Assembly (NCBI GenBank): GCA_031404355.1
Contig: JANNHK010000125.1
Location: 1-11,105 of the forward strand
Reading direction: 5' to 3'
Length of the DNA stretch: 11,105 nt
DNA from: JANNHK01 sp031404355
Lineage (GTDB): Bacteria > Actinomycetota > Acidimicrobiia > IMCC26256 > PALSA-610
A program made the position numbers and the translations under genes. This document shows, piece by piece, positions 1 to 5,848 of this stretch (its first letter is position 1; each line of letters opens with the position of its first letter). Below the pieces are notes generated by a model that searched no databases, had not been told where the DNA came from, and was given only the letters and a program-made list of their open reading frames with translations.

Positions 1-263
1 ATCACGTCGTAGTGCATCCGGTGCATGGTCGGGTCGATGTCGATCAGGTGCAGATCGAGCCCGAGTCCCTTGGTCGCACCTTCGGTCTGCGCCTCGGTGT
101 CGTCGGCGGTCATCGCCGCCGCCACCCAGGTCGAGTTGTGCACCGGTTCGAGCAGCAGCGGCGTGAGCGCGGTCACCACCCCGCCCGCGCCGCGTGTCGT
201 CGTGAACGTGCCGTCGTCCTCGCGCGTGAACCGGAACGGTCCGCGATGCGACAGGACGATCAA
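1..263 (-). CDS. GT20 trehalose-6-phosphate synthase-like protein, N-terminal part (runs off left edge)
   Basis: Translating the minus strand downstream of treT gives an open 87-codon N-terminus. It begins (M/L)IVLSHRGPFRF, continues with RGAGGVVTALTPLL around residues 27-40, then NSTWVAAAMT and a DLHLID/MHYDV stretch. The S-x-RGP and GAGG(V/L)VTAL motifs are the N-terminal nucleotide-sugar loop region of GT20 enzymes, which make trehalose-6-phosphate (or a related glucoside phosphate) from NDP-glucose in the cytoplasm. The start is taken as TTG at 263, one nucleotide after the treT stop; no in-frame start lies just upstream and no strong Shine-Dalgarno is visible, so translation is probably coupled to treT. 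The catalytic C-terminal domain is outside the window, so the acceptor cannot be judged. Divergent actinobacterial GT20 paralogues exist, hence the hedged name. Confidence 0.82.
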   Translation of the reverse strand, partial: MIVLSHRGPFRFTREDDGTFTTTRGAGGVVTALTPLLLEPVHNSTWVAAAMTADDTEAQTEGATKGLGLDLHLIDIDPTMHRMHYDV

Positions 264-264
264 C

Positions 265-1512
265 TCAACCCAACTCGCCGAAGAGCCGCAGCCAGTCCTC
301 AAGTTCGCGCGTCGAGAGGAAATTCTTCCGTACGTGCTCGCGGCCGACCCGGCCCATCTCGTCGGCCTTCTCCGGATCGCGCAGCAGTTCCGTGGTACGG
401 GTCGCCGCTTCCTCGACCGAGTCGACCAGGTACCCGTCGACGCCGTCGTCGATCTGCAGGGTGATGCCGCCGCAGCGGCCGCCGACGACGGGGCGGCCCT
501 TCCACAGGGCTTCGCTCACCGTCAGGCCGAACCCTTCCCGCAACGACTTCTGGAGCACGACCTCGGCGGCCCGTTGGAACGCGTTGATCTGCACCGAGCC
601 GACTTGCTGGATGTTCGACAGGAGGTGGATCGCCGGGTCACCGGCGCGCGCGTCGTTCGTGAGTTCCCAGAAGTGGAAGCCCTCGGGGTCGTCGGTGGCC
701 ATCGAGCCCGCGAGCACGAGCTGAAGGTCGGGAATCTCTTCGCGCACGATCCGGAAGGCTTCGATGACGCCGATCGGGTCCTTCCACGGGTCGAACCGGC
801 TGACTTGCACCATGAGCGGATCCTCGGCCCGCACGCCGTACCCGCGGCACAGCTCGTTCACGAATGGCAGCGCGAGGTCGAGATTCTTGACCGAGAGGGG
901 ATCGATGCACGGCGGCATCTTCAGGACGCGGTCGAGTTCGAGGGTCGACGGAACGAACTCCGGCATCGTGAACACCGCGGCGTCGTACTGCTGAACGTAC
1001 GGGCGGAAGAACTCCCACACGCTCGCGTTGGCGTCGGTGAGGTCGATGTGGCAGCGCCACACCCACTTCGTGTTCTCGCGGTCCTGGGCGTGGCCGCGGA
1101 TGAACTCGCGGATGGCCGCGGGCTGCGGGTCGTGGATGACGATGAAGTCGTATTCACCTTCGATGAGCAGCGCGTTCTCGAGCACCTTCTCGAGGTAGAT
1201 GCGCTCCATCGATGTATCCCACCCGATGTCTTGACCCTGCAACGCGTTGTGCACGTTCTTGGTGACCGCGAAGAACTCGTCGCTGCCGTGGATGACCTGC
1301 CACTCCGCGTCGAGGCCGACATCGCGACTCAGGGCCACGTGGGTTGCGAGCAACTCGGCGACGCCGCCGCCGTATGCAGTCGCGTTGACATGCAGTACGC
1401 GGGCGCCCTGAAGTGGCTTCGCGAGCTCGCGAATGCGCTCGATGGTCCCCGGCTCGACCACGTCGGCATAGTCGTCGAGCGATTTTTCGAGCAGTGGTAC
1501 ACGTTCGAGCAA
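265..1512 (-). CDS. treT: Trehalose synthase TreT-like glycosyltransferase (GT4 family)
   Basis: A 415-aa GT-B glycosyltransferase that in this family joins NDP-glucose and glucose to trehalose in one reversible step in the cytoplasm. Visible motifs are AYGGGVAELL (residues 46-55, N-terminal glycine-rich loop), HDPQ (128-131), SRFDPWKDP (238-246, the TreT-typical nucleotide-sugar segment) and the EX7E motif EGFGLTVSE (326-334). The length fits the family. The open frame extends upstream to 1632 but would run antisense through the divergent glycerate kinase. TTG at 1512 is preferred because it has GGGGAG 5 nt upstream and gives a family-like N-terminus (LLERVPLLEKSLDDYADVV). It is followed after 1 nt by the GT20 gene, so the two form one trehalose operon. 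A trehalose phosphorylase-like activity is the main alternative. Confidence 0.9.
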   Translation of the reverse strand: MLERVPLLEKSLDDYADVVEPGTIERIRELAKPLQGARVLHVNATAYGGGVAELLATHVALSRDVGLDAEWQVIHGSDEFFAVTKNVHNALQGQDIGWDTSMERIYLEKVLENALLIEGEYDFIVIHDPQPAAIREFIRGHAQDRENTKWVWRCHIDLTDANASVWEFFRPYVQQYDAAVFTMPEFVPSTLELDRVLKMPPCIDPLSVKNLDLALPFVNELCRGYGVRAEDPLMVQVSRFDPWKDPIGVIEAFRIVREEIPDLQLVLAGSMATDDPEGFHFWELTNDARAGDPAIHLLSNIQQVGSVQINAFQRAAEVVLQKSLREGFGLTVSEALWKGRPVVGGRCGGITLQIDDGVDGYLVDSVEEAATRTTELLRDPEKADEMGRVGREHVRKNFLSTRELEDWLRLFGELG

Positions 1513-1562
1513 CGAAGCTCCCCGGTATGCATCGGAGGCGATTCGAGGGCAATCTATTCGAC

Positions 1563-2606
1563 ATGCCCCGCGCCGTTGCCTGTTCCGACAAGTTTCGGGG
1601 GACGCTGCGCGCGGCAGAGGCCACCGCCGCAATTGCGGCCGGCTTGGCGCGCTCGGGTTTCGACGATGTCGTCGAAATTCCGCTTGCCGACGGCGGCGAG
1701 GGGACGCTCGACACGCTGCTCGCGGCCCGGGGCGGCGCGCGGCGGCCCGCCCGGGTTACGGGACCGCTCGGGGAACCCGTCGATGCCGAGTGGGGCGCGA
1801 TCGGCGGAACCGCGATCGTCGAGATGGCGCAGGCGAGCGGGCTCATGCTCGTGGGCTCGCGCAACGATCCGCTGCGGGCATCGACGCGCGGCACCGGCGA
1901 ACTCATCGCGGCGGCGCGCCGCGAAGGGTTCACGAACGTCGTCGTCGCGGTCGGCGGGAGCGCGACGACCGACGGCGGGTTGGCGGCAGTCGAAGCGCTG
2001 GGGTGGTCACTGGCCGGCATCGAGGTGACCGTCGCGTGCGATGTGACGACCCCCTTTCTCGATGCCGCTCGCGTCTACGGTCCCCAGAAGGGCGCGTCAT
2101 CCGCACAGGTGTCGCTCCTGGAACGGCGACTCGAGCGGCTGGCCCAGGTGTACGCCTCCCGCACCGGCGTCGACGTGACGACGGTCGAGGGCGGTGGCGC
2201 GGCCGGTGGTCTCGCGGGCGGCCTCGTTGCCATCGGCGCACGCCTGATGCCGGGACTCGACGTGGTCGGCGACCTCGTCGGGTTGGACCGCGCCCTCGAG
2301 GGTGCCGACCTCGCGGTGACGGGGGAGGGAAAGTTCGACGCGACGAGTCTCGACGGCAAGGTCGTCGGCGGCGTCCTCGAGTGGTGCGCCGACATCGGTG
2401 TTCCCCGCGTCGCGGTCGTTGCCGGTCAGGTGACCGACGACGGGCGCGCCCGGTTGGCCGACCGCGACGATGTGCTCGTGGTTTCCCTCACGGATCGCGC
2501 GTACCAGGCGAGCGAGACGTACACGCGCGCCGCGGTCCTCGTCGAGGAGGCGGCCGTCGAAGCCGCCGGGTGGGCGCTCAGCGGTCGCGGTACGTCGGAA
2601 CGGTGA
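1563..2606 (+). CDS. Glycerate kinase (type II, GarK/GlxK family)
   Basis: A 347-aa kinase that phosphorylates D-glycerate, in this family usually to 2-phosphoglycerate, feeding glycerate into lower glycolysis. Family motifs in order are the N-terminal SDKFRGTL (8-15), LADGGEGTLDTLL (41-53), VAVGGSATTDGG (128-139), TVACDVTTPF (156-165), YGPQKGA (172-178), GGGAAGGLAGG (210-220) and the C-terminal AVTGEGKFD (251-259). It is shorter than typical members: the segment between ALGW (146-149) and AGIEVTVACD (151-160) lacks roughly 30 residues usually present. The start ATG 1563 matches the family N-terminus; ATG 1527 would add 12 residues unlike the family. The divergent treT start is only 50 bp away, and the 3' end overlaps gpgS by 29 bp. 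In context it could recycle glycerate released from glucosylglycerate; that is inference. Confidence 0.92.
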   Translation: MPRAVACSDKFRGTLRAAEATAAIAAGLARSGFDDVVEIPLADGGEGTLDTLLAARGGARRPARVTGPLGEPVDAEWGAIGGTAIVEMAQASGLMLVGSRNDPLRASTRGTGELIAAARREGFTNVVVAVGGSATTDGGLAAVEALGWSLAGIEVTVACDVTTPFLDAARVYGPQKGASSAQVSLLERRLERLAQVYASRTGVDVTTVEGGGAAGGLAGGLVAIGARLMPGLDVVGDLVGLDRALEGADLAVTGEGKFDATSLDGKVVGGVLEWCADIGVPRVAVVAGQVTDDGRARLADRDDVLVVSLTDRAYQASETYTRAAVLVEEAAVEAAGWALSGRGTSER

Positions 2607-3387
2607 TGATCGGCGGTCGCTCGCGCACGAGCGCCTCGTACGGCGCCTCGACACCCGCGCGTCGCAGCCCCGCGGCCATGACTTCCATCGCTTGGGGCGC
2701 GAGCTGGTGCAACGGCCGGTTGCGGTGTTCACGCGTCCCGAGGTCGGCTTGCGCGATTGCCTCGCGACCGAAGCGTTCGACGATGTCGATGAGGAGACCG
2801 AGCTCGACACCCCAACCTTCGATGAACGGCAACGCTTCGAAAGCCGAGCGTCGCCCTGCGTACTCGCCACCGAGCGGCTGGACGATGTCGGCGAGCTTCG
2901 GGAACAGCAACGACAGCAGGGGGCGCGCCACGAGTTCGGTCACGCGGCCGCCGCCCGTCGGCGCGCCTTCGAAGCCTCGCTCGTAGTAGCCCTTGACCAT
3001 CAGGACACCCGGTTCGGTGAGCAGCGGCTCGACGAGGCGCGTCACGTAGTCGGCCGAGAAGTTGCGCAGGTCGGCGTCGAGCCAACAGATGATGTCGCCG
3101 GAACTCGCGTGCAGCGATTTCCACATCGCGTTGCCCTTGCCCGACCCCGGCCCCGACTCGGGCAGCACCGATGCCTCGGGAACCACCCGGGCTCCGGCCG
3201 CCCGGGCTTCGCGTGCGGTGCCGTCGGTCGAGCCGTCGTCGACGACCACGACCTCGTCCACGAACCCGGTCGCCACGAGTGCGACGACTTCGCGGACGAT
3301 GGCGCCGACGGTCGCCTCCTCGTTCAACGCGGGAAGGCACACCGACACGGTGGCGCCGGCCGCTCGTTTCGCGGCCTGAAGGTCCAT
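2578..3387 (-). CDS. gpgS: Glucosyl-3-phosphoglycerate synthase (GT81)
   Basis: A 269-aa GT-A enzyme transferring glucose from NDP-glucose to 3-phosphoglycerate, the first step to glucosylglycerate and, in mycobacteria, to methylglucose lipopolysaccharides. Motifs in order are VSVCLPALNEE (14-24), VVVDDGSTDGT (47-57), GKGNAMWKSL (83-92), the metal-binding DAD in WLDADLRNF (102-110), GGGRVTELVARPLL (145-158), QPLGGEYAGRR (170-180), GWGVELGLLIDI (191-202) and the C-terminal HRNRPL (221-226), all characteristic of GpgS. It is shorter than the mycobacterial enzyme mainly at the N-terminus. An in-frame TAA lies 9 nt before ATG 3387, so the start is secure, yet there is no Shine-Dalgarno; a TAACCT hexamer 6 nt upstream suggests a leaderless mRNA. 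The gene overlaps the convergent glycerate kinase by 29 bp. The matching phosphatase gene is not in the window. Confidence 0.93.
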   Translation of the reverse strand: MDLQAAKRAAGATVSVCLPALNEEATVGAIVREVVALVATGFVDEVVVVDDGSTDGTAREARAAGARVVPEASVLPESGPGSGKGNAMWKSLHASSGDIICWLDADLRNFSADYVTRLVEPLLTEPGVLMVKGYYERGFEGAPTGGGRVTELVARPLLSLLFPKLADIVQPLGGEYAGRRSAFEALPFIEGWGVELGLLIDIVERFGREAIAQADLGTREHRNRPLHQLAPQAMEVMAAGLRRAGVEAPYEALVRERPPIITVPTYRDR

Positions 3388-3393
3388 GGGTGA

Positions 3394-3399
3394 AGGTTA
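3394..3399 (-). promoter_or_regulatory. Candidate -10 element of a leaderless gpgS promoter
   Basis: On the minus strand the hexamer TAACCT (TANNNT pattern) ends 6 nt before the gpgS ATG, placing the expected transcription start on or next to the start codon. No Shine-Dalgarno precedes that ATG and an in-frame stop lies inside this hexamer, so the ATG is the first possible start. A -35 match is weak. This is inference from spacing only. Confidence 0.4.
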
Positions 3400-3444
3400 G
3401 GAGACAGGTAGAGAACAGTCGGAAGGCGCCCGGCGGACGGCTGC

Positions 3445-3450
3445 TACGCT
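3445..3450 (+). promoter_or_regulatory. Candidate -10 element (TACGCT) for the SAM-riboswitch transcript
   Basis: TACGCT fits TANNNT and lies 17 nt before the first P1 base of the riboswitch, which would start transcription near 3457 and leave about 10 nt of leader before the aptamer. The region upstream, 3422-3427, has no convincing -35. It lies in the divergent gap between gpgS and the threonine synthase gene. Confidence 0.4.
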
Positions 3451-3467
3451 CGTGGGGCACACACGCG

Positions 3468-3567
3468 CTCATCCAGAGCGGCTGAGGGACAGGCCCTATG
3501 ACGCCGCGGCAACCAGCTCGTTTCCGGTGTTCCGGGGGAGCCAGGTGCCAATGCCTGATTCGATGAG
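3468..3567 (+). promoter_or_regulatory. SAM riboswitch aptamer (S-box, SAM-I clan)
   Basis: The 100-nt segment has the S-box core. P1 is CTCATC (3468-3473) with GATGAG (3562-3567), a perfect 6-bp closing helix. After AGAG, P2 is GCGGC (3478-3482) with GCCGC (3503-3507), enclosing the kink-turn-like TGAGGGACAGGCCCTATGA. The invariant GGCAACC follows at 3508-3514. P3 is GCTC (3516-3519) with GAGC (3538-3541) plus a CCGG-TGTT-CCGG top, and then the conserved GGTGCCAA (3544-3551). Only about 10 nt separate GGTGCCAA from the P1 3' strand, so the usual P4 hairpin is missing. It sits upstream of the threonine synthase-like gene on the same strand and should lower expression when S-adenosylmethionine is plentiful. 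SAM-I is favoured over SAM-IV because of the long P2. Confidence 0.9.
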
Positions 3568-3576
3568 ACAGCCAAA

Positions 3577-3634
3577 GAGCGGTTCTTCCGCTCGAGGCGC
3601 TCGAGAGCGCGTCGAGGAGAGTGAAGGAGAACCG
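3577..3634 (+). promoter_or_regulatory. Probable expression platform: hairpin versus Shine-Dalgarno-sequestering helix
   Basis: Two mutually exclusive folds can be drawn between the aptamer and the thrC start. One is a perfect 6-bp hairpin GAGCGG (3577-3582), loop TTCTT, CCGCTC (3588-3593). The other pairs CGGTTCT plus CC (3580-3586, 3588-3589, one T bulged) with GG plus AGAACCG (3626-3634), which would bury most of the AAGGAG Shine-Dalgarno at 3624-3629. There is no U-tract, so translational rather than terminator control is favoured. A second small hairpin, GCGCT (3597-3601) with AGCGC (3606-3610), lies between them. The link between P1 and this switch is not visible. Confidence 0.45.
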
Positions 3635-3641
3635 GCGAGCC

Positions 3642-4889
3642 ATGACCAACAATCGTGTGCACGTGAACGGCCTGCGATGCAGGGAGTGCGGGCGCGACTA
3701 TCCCGCGGAACCGATCTACACCTGCGAGTGGTGTTTCGGTCCGCTCGAGGTTGCGTACGACTACGACGCGATCAAGGCGGCAGTCAGCCGCGAGAGCATC
3801 GCCGCGGGTCCGCCGTCGTTGTGGCGTTACTCCGACCTGCTGCCGGTCGCGTCCGACGCGGCGGTCGACCTCGGAACCGGATTCACCCCGTTGGTGCGTG
3901 CCGACCGCCTCGCGGCCGAGCTCGGCTTGGGCGAGGTCTGGCTCAAGAACGACACCCGCAACCCCACCAACTCGTTCAAGGATCGCGTCGTCTCGATCGC
4001 GCTCAGCAAGGCGCTCGAGTTCGGTTTCAAGGTCGCGGCGTGTGCGTCGACCGGCAACCTCGCCAACTCGGTAGCCGCGCACGCGGCCCGGGCGGGCATG
4101 CGCAGCTATGTATTCATTCCGTCCGATCTCGAACAGGGCAAGGTCATCACGACCGCCGTGTACGGCGGCAACCTGGTCGCGATCGAAGGGAACTACGACG
4201 ACGTCAACCGCCTGTGCGCGGAGCTGGCCGGCGTGTACGAGTGGGCGTTCGTCAACGTGAACATGCGGCCGTACTACGCCGAAGGCTCCAAGACGCTCGC
4301 GTTCGAGACCGCCGAGCAACTCGGATGGGAGACACCCGACCACGTCGTCGTCCCTGTCGCGAGCGGCTCGCTGCTGACGAAGATTCGCAAAGGCTTCGAC
4401 GAGTTGCACAAGGTCGGCCTGCTCGACCACGAACCGCAGGTGCGCGTGTCGGGTGCGCAGGCACTCGGGTGTTCGCCGGTGGCGTCGGCGTGGATCGAGG
4501 AGTCGGACACGATCCGGCCGGTGAAGCCGTCGACCATTGCCAAGTCGCTGGCGATCGGGAACCCGGCCGACGGCTACTTCGCGCTCGACGTCGTCCGCAC
4601 GACCGGCGGCGGGTTCGCCGCGGTCACCGACGACGAGATCGTCGAGGGCATGCGACTGTTGGCGCGGACCGAGGGCATCTTCGCCGAGACTGCGGGCGGT
4701 GTGACCGTCGCGACACTGAAGCGGTTGGCGGAGGAAGGCATCGTGCGGCGCGACGAGCGCGTCGTGGTCTACATCACGGGGCACGGTCTCAAGACACTCG
4801 AGGCGGTGTCGCCGACATGTGGACCGACGGCGACGATCAGGCCGACGCTCGACGCATTCCACGAAGCATTCGACGTCGAGGAGAACTGA
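3642..4889 (+). CDS. thrC: Threonine synthase-like PLP enzyme (class I, plant-type length), SAM-riboswitch controlled
   Basis: A 415-aa fold-type II PLP enzyme; the family turns O-phosphohomoserine into threonine plus phosphate. The N-terminus carries a zinc-ribbon-like pair, CRECG (C13, C16) and CEWC (C28, C31). The PLP lysine is K113 in NPTNSFKDR, followed by ACASTGNLANSVAAHAARAG, the serine/threonine-rich PLP phosphate loop region, and a C-terminal TAGGVTVATLKRL. ATG 3642 is chosen over GTG 3621 because AAGGAG lies upstream (3624-3629, 12-nt spacer) and the GTG has no properly spaced site. It follows a SAM riboswitch and precedes a CysO-like sulfur carrier by 5 nt. That context would suit a thiocarboxylate-using homocysteine synthase as well as a housekeeping threonine synthase. 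Family membership is certain, the in vivo nucleophile is not. Confidence 0.9.
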   Translation: MTNNRVHVNGLRCRECGRDYPAEPIYTCEWCFGPLEVAYDYDAIKAAVSRESIAAGPPSLWRYSDLLPVASDAAVDLGTGFTPLVRADRLAAELGLGEVWLKNDTRNPTNSFKDRVVSIALSKALEFGFKVAACASTGNLANSVAAHAARAGMRSYVFIPSDLEQGKVITTAVYGGNLVAIEGNYDDVNRLCAELAGVYEWAFVNVNMRPYYAEGSKTLAFETAEQLGWETPDHVVVPVASGSLLTKIRKGFDELHKVGLLDHEPQVRVSGAQALGCSPVASAWIEESDTIRPVKPSTIAKSLAIGNPADGYFALDVVRTTGGGFAAVTDDEIVEGMRLLARTEGIFAETAGGVTVATLKRLAEEGIVRRDERVVVYITGHGLKTLEAVSPTCGPTATIRPTLDAFHEAFDVEEN

Positions 4890-4894
4890 TTCAG

Positions 4895-5167
4895 GTGGTC
4901 ACGATTCGGATACCGACACAGTTGCGAACTCTTTGCGGCGGCGCGTCCGAGCTGAAGGTCGAGGGCGCGACGGTCGCCGGCGTGCTGCACGAACTCGACG
5001 CGCAGCACACCGGGTTCGCGGAGCGTCTGTTCGACGACTCGGGAGCGCTGCGTCGGTTCGTGAACGTGTTCGTCGACGAAGAAGACATCCGATTCCTGCA
5101 GGGAGTCGAGACAACCCTCGCCGACGGCGCGGTAGTGAGCATCGTCCCCGCCGTCGCGGGCGGCTAG
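4895..5167 (+). CDS. cysO: CysO/MoaD/ThiS-family sulfur carrier protein
   Basis: A 90-aa ubiquitin-fold carrier ending in ...VPAVAGG. The C-terminal Gly-Gly is the site that is adenylated and converted to a thiocarboxylate by a MoeB/MoeZ-type enzyme, after which the sulfur is handed to a PLP enzyme. The opening VTIRIPTQLR, the middle GFAERLFDDSGALRRFVNVFVDEEDIRF and the closing ADGAVVSIVPAVAGG closely follow mycobacterial CysO, which works with CysM in cysteine synthesis. The GTG start at 4895 has GAGGAG 11 nt upstream (4878-4883), inside the end of the preceding gene, and lies 5 nt after its stop, so the two are one operon under the SAM riboswitch. No cysM or mec protease gene is adjacent. 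The likely sulfur acceptor enzyme is therefore either the neighbouring ThrC-like protein or a CysM encoded elsewhere. Confidence 0.88.
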   Translation: MVTIRIPTQLRTLCGGASELKVEGATVAGVLHELDAQHTGFAERLFDDSGALRRFVNVFVDEEDIRFLQGVETTLADGAVVSIVPAVAGG

Positions 5168-5188
5168 TGCGCGCACCCAACGTTGAAT

Positions 5189-5227
5189 GGAGCGGTGAGC
5201 GAAGCGAACTCGCCGGAGCGGCGAGCG
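5189..5227 (+). repeat. Short near-perfect direct repeat with a 6-bp hairpin in the cysO-GNAT gap
   Basis: GGAGCGGTGAGCG (5189-5201) recurs as GGAGCGGCGAGCG (5215-5227), 12 of 13 bases identical with a 26-nt offset. The second copy also forms a hairpin with CTCGCC (5209-5214) and GGCGAG (5220-5225) around GGAGC. No T-run follows, so it is a poor intrinsic terminator. The rest of the 141-bp gap (5168-5308) shows nothing else convincing. Confidence 0.45.
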
Positions 5228-5308
5228 CCCGCGAGGTCAAACTGATACATGACGAGACGTGCGCGTCCGATCATGTGTGCGAACGATCGCCGAGCAGCGA
5301 GTGCGACA

Positions 5309-5848
5309 ATGAGTAATTGCCCCACGATCCAGACGGAGCGGCTGCTGATGCGGCCGTTTCGCGAGAGCGACGTCGAGGCGTATCTCTGGGTTCTCACGAA
5401 CCAGAAGGTGCGCAAGGCGCTGCACCTGCCCGACAAGATGACGCGCGAAGACGCGTGGGAGCGGATGGCGATGTTCCTCGGGCAGTGGGAACTGCGCGGT
5501 CACGGGCAATGGGCACTCGAGGAGCGGTCGACGGGTGCGTTCATCGGTCGCGCCGGGCCGCCCCGGCCCGCGCGCGCCGACTGGCCGGGCATCGAGATCG
5601 GTTGGGCGTTGCACCCCGACTTCTGGGGCAAGGGCTACGCGACCGAAGCGGGCGGCGTTGCCGTCGACTGGGTCTTCAAGCACCACGACGTCGACGCGCT
5701 CTACAGCATCATCCTGCCGGAAAACGCTCCGTCGCAGAGCGTCGCCCGTCGCCTCGGGTTCACGCTCGAAGAGGAACGCGTGCTCGACTTCTTCCCGACG
5801 AAGAAGCACGGCATCTGGAAGCTCCCGCGGGAGCGCTACACGCGTTAG
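5309..5848 (+). CDS. GNAT-family N-acetyltransferase (RimJ/RimL-like, Acetyltransf_3)
   Basis: A 179-aa acetyl-CoA-dependent acetyltransferase. It opens with the family signature TERLLMRPF (9-17), has strand beta-4 and the EIGWALHPDFWGKGYATEA stretch (96-114) whose GKGYA forms the pyrophosphate-binding loop, and ends with ENAPSQSVARRLGF (138-151), the usual alpha-4/beta-6 region. The substrate cannot be told; relatives acetylate ribosomal-protein N-termini, antibiotics or small amines. ATG 5309 starts just before the conserved core. ATG 5249 would add 20 residues of low-complexity sequence; neither start has a strong Shine-Dalgarno. Its stop overlaps the stop of the convergent DtxR-type gene by 4 bp (5845-5848). 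It is not obviously linked in function to either neighbour. Confidence 0.88.
   Translation: MSNCPTIQTERLLMRPFRESDVEAYLWVLTNQKVRKALHLPDKMTREDAWERMAMFLGQWELRGHGQWALEERSTGAFIGRAGPPRPARADWPGIEIGWALHPDFWGKGYATEAGGVAVDWVFKHHDVDALYSIILPENAPSQSVARRLGFTLEEERVLDFFPTKKHGIWKLPRERYTR

Noticed and set aside
1513..1562. Promoter elements in the treT/glycerate kinase divergent gap
   Set aside because: A CAATCT-like hexamer sits before ATG 1563 but lacks the TA start and any -35, so it was not called.
25..2028. A 667-codon plus-strand open frame across the left end
   Set aside because: It runs antisense to treT and the GT20 gene and out of frame with the glycerate kinase; its protein resembles no family and is a high-GC shadow.
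3577..3593. Hairpin after the riboswitch as an intrinsic terminator
   Set aside because: It has only 6 bp, is followed by CGAGGCGC and has no T-run, so a translational switch is more likely.
3444..4862. A 472-codon minus-strand open frame over thrC
   Set aside because: It lies antisense to a gene with clear threonine synthase motifs and even crosses the riboswitch; there is no family signature.
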